A stretch of 64,000 bases of DNA from an uncultured Puniceicoccaceae bacterium (GTDB lineage Bacteria; Verrucomicrobiota; Verrucomicrobiia; Opitutales; Coraliomargaritaceae): contig CAJQOS010000022.1 of the NCBI GenBank assembly GCA_905479975.1, forward strand, positions 38,196-102,195, in the 5' to 3' direction. Made by a program: the position numbers and the translations under genes. The notes below the pieces were generated by a model. It made no database searches and had not been told where the DNA came from. It saw only the letters and a list, made by a program, of their open reading frames with translations. Position 1 is the stretch's first letter; every line of letters begins with the position of its first letter. Shown piece by piece: positions 1-8,017 of this stretch.

Positions 1-1470
1 ATGATCCATCAGGAAGATGACGACCCACGCTGAGTGGTTGAGGAATTCGGCCACGGATGGCAGCAGTGCCGTGGCGCAGGCGAGGGAGATGACGCCGCCG
101 CTGATCGCGATGGCGACCAAATTGACCAGCAACATATTCAGTAGAATCGCACCGGGTGCGATAAACTCGAAAAGTCCCGCGCTGAGCGGGGTGCTGGCCA
201 GCCATGCGGAAAAGCTGATGGCAAAGAGCATGAGGACTTGATCGACCGCCCAGGCAAAGACGCGTTGGCGGCGGTTCCAGTTCTCTTCGGGCAGCCAACG
301 GTAGGGATGGAGGCGGCGTGTTAAGCGCTCGTGCAGCGGTAGGCCGAAGAGTAAAATGCTGGCGACGACTGTGTAGGAAAGTTGAAAGCCGAGGCTCCAT
401 AACTGGTTCGGATTGATCATGAGCACGAAAATCGCAGAGCCGACTAAAGCAGCAAAGGGCGAGCGTTGACGTTGAAGAGCGTAACTGAGCCAGAAAAAAG
501 TCGCCATTTGGAAGGCGCGCATTGCCGAGGGCGAGGCTCCGGTGATTTCAACATACAGGTAGAGGAGCGGCAGTCCGATGAATGGACGGAGCACCTGCGG
601 CACGCGAATCAGGAGTAGGAATTGTGCAATGACGGCGGCGATCACGCCGATGTGTAGGCCGCTGATTGCGAAGAAGTGCATGGTGCCAGTCATACGGTAA
701 CGCTCGATCTGCGCTTTGGTGAGTTCGATTTTACGCCCGAGTAGCATGGCGACGTAAACATTCGGTAGCTCCGAGTCTGCGGGTGCGCCGAGGCGTAGCG
801 TCTCTTGAAAGCGCGCGTTCATCGCAGTGCAAAATTGATCAAATGCTGCGGGCGCACGGATCGTGTGGAGTTCGCCGGTTCGATCGAAGCGATAATGCAC
901 GCCGATATCCTTGAGATAGGCATCGAAATCGTTGCTCTCAGATTCGCGAGCAAGCGGTTGAATCGGGGTGAGCACGCCAGTCGTCTGAATCTGTAATCCA
1001 CGTTGAAGGTTGAGAGCTGATTCTTCCGTCGGCTCAGTCGCTGTGGGTAACTTCATTTTGAAGTAGAGCTGGTCGCCCGGATGTATGCGACTGGTGGCAG
1101 GCGCAGTGAGCACGCGGGCGATTCCGCTGGGCTTGCCGTAGCGTTCGCCGGGCTGCATGACGCGCACGATTTCGAGAGATAGCTGCGCTTCGCGTTCGGG
1201 GAGCGCCAGATGGTCCGGGTGCGGTGTCGCAGGGAGGCGAATTTGGCCATACGCCCAGAAGCAGCAGCTAGCACTGATTGCGAAGCACAGCATCCATCGC
1301 TTGCGGGGCCTTTTGGTGCGCGTGAGCAGCAGCGTGGAGAGGCTCCCAATACAGGCGGCAGAGAGGAGGAGTGGCAGTGGGGCGTTGAGGTGACGTGCCA
1401 AAGTCGTCCCGAGTAGCAGTGCGATGAGCAGCGGTAGCATCGGAGCTCGGGCTAGAGTCGTTATTTGCAT
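1..1470 (-). CDS. comEC: ComEC/Rec2 family DNA uptake channel protein, N-terminal 490 residues (runs off the left edge)
   Basis: The reverse strand is open from an ATG at 1470 to the window start, giving 490 codons without a stop. The product begins with hydrophobic segments, then has a soluble OB-like stretch (roughly residues 70-200) and then the Competence domain. The family hallmark FAISGLHIGV is encoded near 650-680 and is followed by more membrane helices. ComEC forms the inner-membrane channel that takes up single-stranded DNA during natural transformation. The C-terminal metallo-beta-lactamase-like part, if present, lies outside the window. A second in-frame ATG at 1440 is an equally possible start. 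The gene diverges from rarA across about 100 bp. Recognition rests on the SGLHI motif and topology; I am confident of the family. Confidence 0.88.
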   Translation of the reverse strand, partial: MQITTLARAPMLPLLIALLLGTTLARHLNAPLPLLLSAACIGSLSTLLLTRTKRPRKRWMLCFAISASCCFWAYGQIRLPATPHPDHLALPEREAQLSLEIVRVMQPGERYGKPSGIARVLTAPATSRIHPGDQLYFKMKLPTATEPTEESALNLQRGLQIQTTGVLTPIQPLARESESNDFDAYLKDIGVHYRFDRTGELHTIRAPAAFDQFCTAMNARFQETLRLGAPADSELPNVYVAMLLGRKIELTKAQIERYRMTGTMHFFAISGLHIGVIAAVIAQFLLLIRVPQVLRPFIGLPLLYLYVEITGASPSAMRAFQMATFFWLSYALQRQRSPFAALVGSAIFVLMINPNQLWSLGFQLSYTVVASILLFGLPLHERLTRRLHPYRWLPEENWNRRQRVFAWAVDQVLMLFAISFSAWLASTPLSAGLFEFIAPGAILLNMLLVNLVAIAISGGVISLACATALLPSVAEFLNHSAWVVIFLMDH

Positions 1471-1576
1471 TCGGGGAAATGGAGTGCGCTTCGCTTTGGT
1501 TCGAGAGCGTTAGCCTGAATCTGTTCCTTTACATTCTAACTTGCAAGGCTGCGTTGTGCCTCCGATGGTAGCTGCG

Positions 1577-2929
1577 ATGTCTGCAAATATCGAACAGGCC
1601 GGTTTTTTTGATGCCGAGAAGGACACTCCCGAGGGCTCGGTGTTGCGCCCGTTGGCGGTGCGCATGCGTCCGCAGGATTTGGGCGAGATCATCGGGCAGG
1701 ATCATATTGTGGGCGAGGGCTGTTTGCTGCCGCGTTTGATTCAGGCAGATAACTTTGGCAGTTTGATTTTTTACGGCCCTCCGGGGTGTGGCAAAACCTC
1801 GATGGCCGAGGTGATTGCCGCCGAGACACAGAGCAAATTCGTGCGGATCAATGCGGTGCTCTCAAATGTTGCTGAGATGCGGGATATCTTGCGCATGGCA
1901 CGCTACGAGCCGCAGAAACGCACGATCCTCTTTATTGATGAGATCCATCGCTTTAATAAATCTCAGCAGGATTTACTCTTACCCGATGTCGAAGCGGGTA
2001 ATATTCGTCTCATTGGGGCGACGACACATAATCCCGGTTTTTATGTGAATCCGCCGCTGCTGAGTCGTAGCCATTTGTTTCGGCTGGAGCCAGTGGATAC
2101 CGAGTCCGTTGCGATCGTCTTGGAGCGTGCGCTGCTGGATGCGGAGCGTGGCTTAGGCACTCATCGCTGCACCGCAGAGGCTGCGGTGTATCAGGCAGTT
2201 GCTGACTTTTCCGGCGGCGACTTGCGCCGTGCGCTCAATGCCATGGAGACGTTGGTGCTCAGCCAGCCCTTGGGCTCGCATATTGACGCCGATGCGGTGG
2301 AGGTCTTTGCCCGCGAGCGACAGATCCGCTATGATCGGGACGAGGACGAGCATTATGATCATGCCTCGGCGATGATTAAGAGCATCCGTGGTTCGGATCC
2401 TGACGCGGCGCTGTATTGGACATTTAAGATGCTGCAGGGCGGGGAAGATCCGCGCTATATCGCGCGGCGTTTGACGATTTTAGCGTCTGAGGATGTTGGC
2501 CTCGCCAATTCTCATGCGCTGACTGTGGCCGTGGCCGCGTTTGAGGCAGCTGAGAAAGTCGGCATGCCGGAGTGTGAGTATAATATCGCGCATGCGGTGC
2601 TCTATTTAGCGACTTCGCCGAAAAGTAATTCGGTGACGAAGGCGATGCATGCGGTCAAAAAGTCGCTGCGAGACAGTCCGATTCAAGCGGTGCCGCTCTG
2701 GTTGCGCGACGCGCATACCAAGACCAATAAGGCGCTCGGCCATGGCGACGGCTATCTTTACAGCCACGATTATCCGTCTGGTATCTCTGGTCAGGAGTTT
2801 ATGCTCGATCCGCAACAGTTCTATGTGCCCGGGCATTCGGGCGCGGAAGCTGCTACGGCGCAACGCCTCGAACGGTTAAAAAAACTTAAAGTTGCAATTC
2901 AGCAGAACCAGAGTTCAGCGAGTGATTGA
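1577..2929 (+). CDS. rarA: Replication-associated recombination protein A (RarA/MgsA), AAA+ ATPase
   Basis: About 450 residues, normal for RarA. Visible motifs are Walker A (GPPGCGKTS, about residue 64), Walker B (ILFIDEIHRFNK), sensor-1 (LIGATTHNPGF) and the C-terminal tetramerisation region with the family-typical DAHTK and GHGDGYLYSHDYP stretch. RarA is related to clamp-loader subunits and acts at stalled replication forks in the cytoplasm. Three in-frame ATGs (1541, 1565, 1577) precede the conserved part. I chose 1577 because conservation begins soon after (LRPLAVRMRPQDL); none has a clear Shine-Dalgarno. It is divergent from comEC and may be read together with the short secreted protein gene that follows. 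Confidence 0.93.
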   Translation: MSANIEQAGFFDAEKDTPEGSVLRPLAVRMRPQDLGEIIGQDHIVGEGCLLPRLIQADNFGSLIFYGPPGCGKTSMAEVIAAETQSKFVRINAVLSNVAEMRDILRMARYEPQKRTILFIDEIHRFNKSQQDLLLPDVEAGNIRLIGATTHNPGFYVNPPLLSRSHLFRLEPVDTESVAIVLERALLDAERGLGTHRCTAEAAVYQAVADFSGGDLRRALNAMETLVLSQPLGSHIDADAVEVFARERQIRYDRDEDEHYDHASAMIKSIRGSDPDAALYWTFKMLQGGEDPRYIARRLTILASEDVGLANSHALTVAVAAFEAAEKVGMPECEYNIAHAVLYLATSPKSNSVTKAMHAVKKSLRDSPIQAVPLWLRDAHTKTNKALGHGDGYLYSHDYPSGISGQEFMLDPQQFYVPGHSGAEAATAQRLERLKKLKVAIQQNQSSASD

Positions 2930-2960
2930 TCTCTGGCACGTTCATCCCTATGTTAGATCT

Positions 2961-3479
2961 ATGAAATTAATAAATATTGCCCACTGTTTTGTTTTTTCTG
3001 CCTGTGCCCTGTGCCTTTCTTTGACTGCGGAGGAGACGAAGTCAGAGATTCCCGTCGAGGAAATCATCATTCCAACTGAAATTTCCGAGCCACCGTATGA
3101 GGTCGGAGAGTTGCCGTCGGAGCAGGGTTATTACGTGGAGCGCGAAGGTCAGACGACGATTAATTTTCGGATTGTTGGTAATCAGATGCGAGTTTACTGG
3201 ATCGATGAAAATGGTCTGATTGCTGAGCCGGAGTCCGGCGGAGGTTCAGTCCGGCTAAAGGGTAAACCAAAAATCCGGACTTACTTTGCCTTGTCACCTG
3301 TTGCTGGAGATGCAGGGATCGGAGGCACTGGAATTGTAAAGCCACCGCATCTCTTTACGGTTTTTCTTAGTCTGAAGCACGCTGATAGTGAAGAACTGGT
3401 GACTAATAGCTTTCGCTATACGATTGCGATGGATAAGCCTGTTGATTCGGTGGAACCAGATGCGAGTTCGGCGAACTAA
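2961..3479 (+). CDS. Secreted protein of unknown function, about 172 residues
   Basis: I do not recognise a family. The start at 2961 is preferred over an upstream in-frame codon because it gives a clean signal peptide (MKLINIAHCFVFSACALCLS, cleavage likely after LTA). The mature part is acidic at first, then looks beta-rich, with QTTINFRIVGNQMRVYWID suggesting a small Ig-like or lipocalin-like domain. It starts 31 bp after rarA and ends 6 bp before the next gene, so the three may be co-transcribed. It probably acts in the periplasm. No function is proposed. Confidence 0.6.
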   Translation: MKLINIAHCFVFSACALCLSLTAEETKSEIPVEEIIIPTEISEPPYEVGELPSEQGYYVEREGQTTINFRIVGNQMRVYWIDENGLIAEPESGGGSVRLKGKPKIRTYFALSPVAGDAGIGGTGIVKPPHLFTVFLSLKHADSEELVTNSFRYTIAMDKPVDSVEPDASSAN

Positions 3480-3485
3480 AACACC

Positions 3486-3971
3486 ATGGATTTTAAGCAA
3501 ATGCTCAAAAGTTGGGTCGTCGTAGCGTTCGGCGTGCTGATTGCATCAAACACGGCCTCGGGGATACACTATGACAGCCACGAGGCGCTCATCATCGTCG
3601 TGATTCTGCTCAGTGCGTGTAATGTCTTTATCAAGCCACTGCTCATGCTGTTCTCGCTGCCGTTCATTATTTTGACCTTCGGCATCGGGATTTGGGTGAT
3701 CAATGCCTTGCTCTTCCTGTTTGTCGCGGCACTCGTCAGCGGGTTTCACGTCGAGACTTTTGGCAGTGCACTTTGGGGTGCGTTGGTTGTCAGCATCACC
3801 AGCGGTTTGGCGACTTTGCTCTTCGGCAGCCCAAATCAGCGTCGTGGTGTGAATATCAACGTCGGCCGTGTCGGCTCTCCGCCGCATGCGGGGCCGCAGA
3901 CTCGCGGAACAGCCGAGCCGCGTCGGGCGAAGCCAGTCATCGAAAATGATGACGATGTCATCGATATTTAG
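3486..3971 (+). CDS. Phage holin family 4-like membrane protein (PF04020-type)
   Basis: 161 residues with four hydrophobic segments (about residues 9-22, 33-52, 56-83 and 90-112) and the family-like patterns NVFIKPLLMLFSLPF and GIGIWVINALLF. The C-terminus is a polar tail rich in Arg, Pro and Asp. This group is annotated as the mycobacterial four-TMS holin superfamily but occurs as an ordinary chromosomal inner-membrane protein in many bacteria. There are no phage genes nearby, so a lytic role is not implied. The start lies 6 bp after the previous stop, suggesting an operon. Confidence 0.75.
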   Translation: MDFKQMLKSWVVVAFGVLIASNTASGIHYDSHEALIIVVILLSACNVFIKPLLMLFSLPFIILTFGIGIWVINALLFLFVAALVSGFHVETFGSALWGALVVSITSGLATLLFGSPNQRRGVNINVGRVGSPPHAGPQTRGTAEPRRAKPVIENDDDVIDI

Positions 3972-4060
3972 AGAGCGATCATCCTGCGCCCCCTAGCATT
4001 GACGACACGTAACTCGTCTGCTTTCTTTCGATGCTTCCTGAGCATTCAACTAACCTATTT

Positions 4061-5458
4061 ATGTCAACTAACTCAAAATACGATCTCGTAGTGATCGGCG
4101 GTGGCCCCGCTGGTTACGCGGCAGCCATTCGCGCGGGGCAACTCGGTAAAAAAGTCGCCTGTGTTGAGCAGGAGCGCCCCGGTGGCACTTGCTTGAACTG
4201 GGGGTGCATCCCGTCCAAGGCATTGCTGAAAAGCGCTGAACTCTTTAATAAGATCAATCATTGTGAGGACTTCGGGATCACAGTGAAGGGTGCGTCGTAT
4301 GACTTTACTAAGATCATTCAGCGTTCTCGTGGGGTGTCCTCGACGATGGCCAAGGGCATCGAGTTCCTCTTCAAGAAAAACAAGGTCGATTATATCAAGG
4401 GTGTCGGCACGATCACTGTGCCAGGTATGGTCGAAGTCACCGATGGGCCAGACAAGGGCAAGATCCTTGTGACTGAGAAGACGCTCATCGCGACTGGTTG
4501 TAAGCCACGTCAACTGCCCAACCTTGAAGTCGATGGCGAGCGCATCATGACTTCGCGTCAAGCACTTGAGATGAAGACGCAGCCGAAGTCCATCGTGATT
4601 GTCGGTGCTGGCGCGATCGGCGCAGAGTTTGCCTATTTCCTTAATGCGTTCGGCACGAAGGTGACACTCGTTGAGATGCTCGATCAGGTGCTTCCAGTTG
4701 AAGACCACGAAGTTGCTGCAGTTGTCGAGAAAGAGTTTAAGAAGTCGGGCATTGATTGCCGTGTTTCGACCGCCGTGCAAAACATCAAGGTTGCGAAAAA
4801 TAATGTGAAGATGGACCTCGTCAAAGGCGACAAGACCGAGTCGATCACCGCAGACAGCGTGTTGATTGCAATTGGCGTCGTAGCGAATACCGCTGGTCTG
4901 CTCTCGCCACGCACAAAGCTCGCTCAAGATCGCGGTTACATTACGGTCGATGCGAACTACGAATCGTCCGTCCAGGGCATCTATGCTGCGGGCGATATCA
5001 TTGGGCCGCCTTGGCTCGCACACGTTGCAACTTACGAGGCGATTCAAGCCGTGCAAGGTATGTTCGGTCATGGCCAAGCGAAGCAGGTCACTGACTTTCC
5101 CGGTTGCACGTATTGCATTCCACAAGTGGCTTCGATCGGTAAGACCGAGAAGAAGCTGAAGGAAGAGGGCGTTAAATATAAGGTCGGCAAATTCCCGTTC
5201 ATGGCATCTGGCAAGGCAGTTGCTTCTGGAGCACCTGAAGGCTTCGTGAAGTTGCTCGTCTGTGAAGAGTATGGCGAAATTCTCGGCGCGCACATCGTCG
5301 GTGGCGATGCCACCGAAATGATCGGTGAATACTGCCTCGGCAAGAAGCTCGAAGCGACTGCCGAAGAGATTCACAACACCATACACGCGCATCCGACCCT
5401 CAGTGAAGCGACTATGGAAGCCGCCGCATCTGTCTTCGGCGAAGCGATCCACATTTAG
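4061..5458 (+). CDS. lpdA: Dihydrolipoyl dehydrogenase (E3)
   Basis: 465 residues, the usual length. It oxidises dihydrolipoamide on the E2 subunit of 2-oxoacid dehydrogenase complexes or the glycine cleavage system, using FAD and NAD+. Visible are the N-terminal FAD fingerprint GGGPAGYAAA, the redox disulfide GGTCLNWGCIPSK (Cys44 and Cys49), the NAD-binding GAGAIGAEFA, the second FAD motif GIYAAGDI and the C-terminal His-Glu dyad in HAHPTLSE. The start at 4061 puts the Rossmann fold at the usual distance; another ATG at 4031 adds ten unconserved residues. No E1 or E2 genes are adjacent, so this is an unlinked E3. A terminator follows. Confidence 0.96.
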   Translation: MSTNSKYDLVVIGGGPAGYAAAIRAGQLGKKVACVEQERPGGTCLNWGCIPSKALLKSAELFNKINHCEDFGITVKGASYDFTKIIQRSRGVSSTMAKGIEFLFKKNKVDYIKGVGTITVPGMVEVTDGPDKGKILVTEKTLIATGCKPRQLPNLEVDGERIMTSRQALEMKTQPKSIVIVGAGAIGAEFAYFLNAFGTKVTLVEMLDQVLPVEDHEVAAVVEKEFKKSGIDCRVSTAVQNIKVAKNNVKMDLVKGDKTESITADSVLIAIGVVANTAGLLSPRTKLAQDRGYITVDANYESSVQGIYAAGDIIGPPWLAHVATYEAIQAVQGMFGHGQAKQVTDFPGCTYCIPQVASIGKTEKKLKEEGVKYKVGKFPFMASGKAVASGAPEGFVKLLVCEEYGEILGAHIVGGDATEMIGEYCLGKKLEATAEEIHNTIHAHPTLSEATMEAAASVFGEAIHI

Positions 5459-5479
5459 TCGAGATCAATCTATCATTTC

Positions 5480-5517
5480 AAAGGCTGGACTTCGCACTGC
5501 GAGCTCCGGCCTTTTTT
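5480..5517 (+). terminator. Rho-independent terminator after lpdA
   Basis: AAGGCTGGA pairs with TCCGGCCTT (one G-T wobble) across a short loop, followed by six Ts. It sits 22 bp after the lpdA stop. Confidence 0.75.
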
Positions 5518-5617
5518 GTAGCTGAAGATTCCTCAAGGTAGGGGCTTTGCTTGCGAAGACCGCGCAAAGGCCACAAGCACACGAAGTTGTGAAACGCCTA
5601 GAACGTTTGCGAGTCCC

Positions 5618-6139
5618 TTAGATCGTCAGTGCGGATTGCCAAACTGCGACTTCGTTGGAATGTCCGTAGCTTCGGAGTTGGGTTTCGATCACCTGTAGGT
5701 TTGGTTCTTCGATGCCTTGGGTCGGATCTCCGATGAGTGCTGGTCTAGCCTTACAAATCAGCACCCACACTGCCCATGCGCGCGCACGGCGCAGTGCTTG
5801 GCGCTCGCCGCGTAGGCGTGTGGCTTGATGTTGAAAGCTGATTCGCGGGTTGCCGGGGAAGTCATCACTGTCGTGGTTGGCTACGATCCATTGCAGCGCG
5901 GCATAGGGGAGCGGCCATTGCTGGAGGATCGCGGCGTCTTCGGCGAGATCCGCATAGAGCGCCCGTGTGATTGCTAAAATGCTTCGCCCGGCGTGGCCTT
6001 TTTGCCAGAGGGTGTGCCCATATTTGAGGGCAGTGTAGTAGAAGCGCTCTCGGTCGGCATCTTTTAAGTCCGTTAAGCAGCGATGTGTCATATGCACATT
6101 TGGCTGAGGTAAATACGGACAGATTGGCGGTGTATTCAT
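5618..6139 (-). CDS. Conserved hypothetical protein at the end of the opp cluster, about 173 residues
   Basis: No family recognised. The start at 6139 (MNTPPICPYLPQPN) lies 8 bp after the oppC stop; longer in-frame starts would run into oppC. The product is soluble and mostly helical. It has RFYYTALKYGHTLWQKGHAGRSI and LPYAALQWIVANHDSDDFPGNPRISFQHQATR, rich in Trp, Arg and His, and no signal peptide. Tight spacing suggests co-transcription with the permease genes. It is not an ABC ATPase: there is no Walker motif. No function is assigned. Confidence 0.65.
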   Translation of the reverse strand: MNTPPICPYLPQPNVHMTHRCLTDLKDADRERFYYTALKYGHTLWQKGHAGRSILAITRALYADLAEDAAILQQWPLPYAALQWIVANHDSDDFPGNPRISFQHQATRLRGERQALRRARAWAVWVLICKARPALIGDPTQGIEEPNLQVIETQLRSYGHSNEVAVWQSALTI

Positions 6140-6146
6140 TTCGCCA

Positions 6147-7034
6147 CTATTTTGCCTCTTTCGGATCGAGCGCATCGCGCAGCCCGTCGCCCATGAAGTT
6201 GAGCGAGAAGATGGTGAGTGAGAAAAATAGTGCGGGGAAGAACAGCATCCACGGATAGATGTCGATTTTTTCAGCGCCATCACTGATCAAGATGCCCCAC
6301 GAGCTCATCGGTGGCTGCACGCCGAGGCCTAGGAAACTGAGGACTGACTCCAATAGTATGACGGCGGGAATCGTCAGTGTCGTATAGACGATAACGGGGC
6401 CGAGTAGATTCGGGAGGATGTGTCGAACTAGAATGTGGCTCTGCTTGGCTCCACTGACGATTGCAGCGTCGACGAATGTCTGTTTGCGTAGTGCGCGCGT
6501 TTGACCACGCACGATACGAGCCATTGTCAACCATTCGACGGCGCCGATTGCCATGAAGATTAGAAAGATACTTTTCTTGTCGAAGGTAACCGTCAGGATA
6601 ATGACCATCATCGTAAACGGGAGTGCATAGACGGCATCCACAAAACGCATCATTGCGGCCTCGATGGCACCGCCACGGTAGCCAGCGAAAGCGCCGTAGC
6701 TAACGCCGATGATCAATGCGATGAGGGTCGCGGCAAAGCCGACGCCGATGGAGATTTGACCGCCGGTGAAAATGCGCACCATGAGGTCGCGGCCAAGGTC
6801 ATCAGTGCCGAACCAGTGTTTGGCGCAGGGGCCTTGCGCGCCATAAGCTAAGTCTTGCTGGTCGAAACTATAACTACTGAGTGACGGGCCGATCAAGCAG
6901 AGCAGTGTGATACAGATGAAGAGCGTGCCGCCGATCTGTGCCATACGGTTATGCTTGAGGCGGTCCCATGCGTCTTGACCTAAGGATTTCGAGGCGACTG
7001 AGCTCGCTGCTGCTTCGCGTCGTTGCTTAATCAT
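6147..7034 (-). CDS. oppC: Peptide ABC transporter permease, OppC/DppC type
   Basis: 295 residues. The N-terminal OppC_N segment (first helix about residues 32-55) is followed by the BPD_transp_1 domain with about five helices. The cytoplasmic EAA-like loop AIVSGAKQSHILVRHILPN (about residues 189-207), which contacts the ATPase, is clear. Its ATG overlaps the end of oppB by 8 bp, so translation is probably coupled. It would form the heteromeric inner-membrane pore for oligopeptides with OppB. No OppD or OppF gene is in this cluster. Confidence 0.93.
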   Translation of the reverse strand: MIKQRREAAASSVASKSLGQDAWDRLKHNRMAQIGGTLFICITLLCLIGPSLSSYSFDQQDLAYGAQGPCAKHWFGTDDLGRDLMVRIFTGGQISIGVGFAATLIALIIGVSYGAFAGYRGGAIEAAMMRFVDAVYALPFTMMVIILTVTFDKKSIFLIFMAIGAVEWLTMARIVRGQTRALRKQTFVDAAIVSGAKQSHILVRHILPNLLGPVIVYTTLTIPAVILLESVLSFLGLGVQPPMSSWGILISDGAEKIDIYPWMLFFPALFFSLTIFSLNFMGDGLRDALDPKEAK

Positions 7035-7944
7035 TACGAGTCCTTGGGTTGAGCCACATCTGAATGATGTCGACGAGTAAGTTGAAGCCGATGATTAAGG
7101 TCGCGTAAAAAAGCACCGTGCCCATGACCATGGTATAGTCACGATTGAGCGCGGCATTGACGAAAAACGGACCCAGGCCGGGAATGAAGAAAATGGTTTC
7201 GACCACAAAAGAGCCGCTGATCAAGCCGGCAGCGGCGGGCCCCATGTATGCAACAACCGGATACAGGGCAGTGCGCAGTGCGTGGCGCATGACGACGGTC
7301 TGCTCTTTCAAGCCTTTGGCACGCGCGGTGCGAATGTAGTCGTGCTTCATGACATCGAGCATGCCGCTGCGTGAGAGGCGGGCGATGTAGGCGGCATAGA
7401 ATAAGCCGAGCGTGACGGCTGGCATCACTCGGTCGCTGGCATAGCTCCAGCCCAGTGGATTGAACCAACCTAAATGAAGGCTGAAGACCATTAGCAGGAT
7501 CGGGCCGATGACAAAGGACGGCAGGCAAATACCAATCATTGCGACGCCCATCAGTCCGGTTTCGGCGGGCTTGTTATGTTTGAGCGCTGCGATTGTGCCG
7601 ATGGGGATACCGATCGCTAATGCGATGAGTAGCGCCCAGAGCCCTAGTTCTAGCGAAACGGGGAAGGATTGCGCAATGATCTCTTGGACATCCCAGCCTG
7701 GGTATTTGTAAGACGGGCCGAGGTCGCCTTTAAGCAGGTTAAGGAAGAAATTGATGTATTGCTCGTAAAGCGGCTGGTTCAGCCCGTAGTGCGCCTCGAT
7801 CTGTTCTTTGATCTCGGGTGGCAGCGGCTTCTCGTCGTCAAAGGGGCCACCCGGAGCGAAACGCAGTAGCACAAACGTCACCGTGGCCACCAACCATAAG
7901 GTGGGGATGGCTTGTAGACAACGTCTGGCGAGTAGGGTGAGCAC
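7027..7944 (-). CDS. oppB: Peptide ABC transporter permease, OppB/DppB type
   Basis: 305 residues, typical of OppB. It has a single N-terminal helix (MLTLLARRCLQAIPTLWL), a periplasmic loop with the family pattern GDLGPSYKYPG, then five more helices and the EAA loop DYIRTARAKGLKEQTVVMRH. It pairs with OppC to form the oligopeptide translocation pore. It lies 73 bp after oppA; that spacer and the oppA 3' end are made of heptanucleotide repeats. The three genes are probably one transcription unit. Confidence 0.94.
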   Translation of the reverse strand: MLTLLARRCLQAIPTLWLVATVTFVLLRFAPGGPFDDEKPLPPEIKEQIEAHYGLNQPLYEQYINFFLNLLKGDLGPSYKYPGWDVQEIIAQSFPVSLELGLWALLIALAIGIPIGTIAALKHNKPAETGLMGVAMIGICLPSFVIGPILLMVFSLHLGWFNPLGWSYASDRVMPAVTLGLFYAAYIARLSRSGMLDVMKHDYIRTARAKGLKEQTVVMRHALRTALYPVVAYMGPAAAGLISGSFVVETIFFIPGLGPFFVNAALNRDYTMVMGTVLFYATLIIGFNLLVDIIQMWLNPRTRND

Positions 7945-7949
7945 GATGA

Positions 7950-8011
7950 GAATTAGGAATTAGGAATTAGGAATTAGGAATTAGGAAAGCTGAAAACGTG
8001 AAAGCTGAAAG
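7950..8011. repeat. Heptanucleotide tandem repeats between oppA and oppB: (GAATTAG)5 and a GCTGAAA pair
   Basis: Five perfect copies of GAATTAG occupy 7950-7984. A second array with two GCTGAAA units separated by ACGTGAAA follows directly to 8011. The unit length equals that of the GTTGGAC/GTTGAAC arrays found 20 bp further on and inside uvrA. The repeats fill almost the whole oppA-oppB spacer. Confidence 0.9.
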
Positions 8012-8017
8012 GGCGAA

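Noticed and set aside
3486..3971. Prophage remnant because of the holin-like gene
   Set aside because: PF04020-type proteins are common chromosomal proteins, and there are no other phage genes near.
4073..5452. A 459-codon open frame antisense to lpdA
   Set aside because: It mirrors the codon bias of lpdA, is rich in Arg, His and Leu, and has no motif. The + strand gene is certain.
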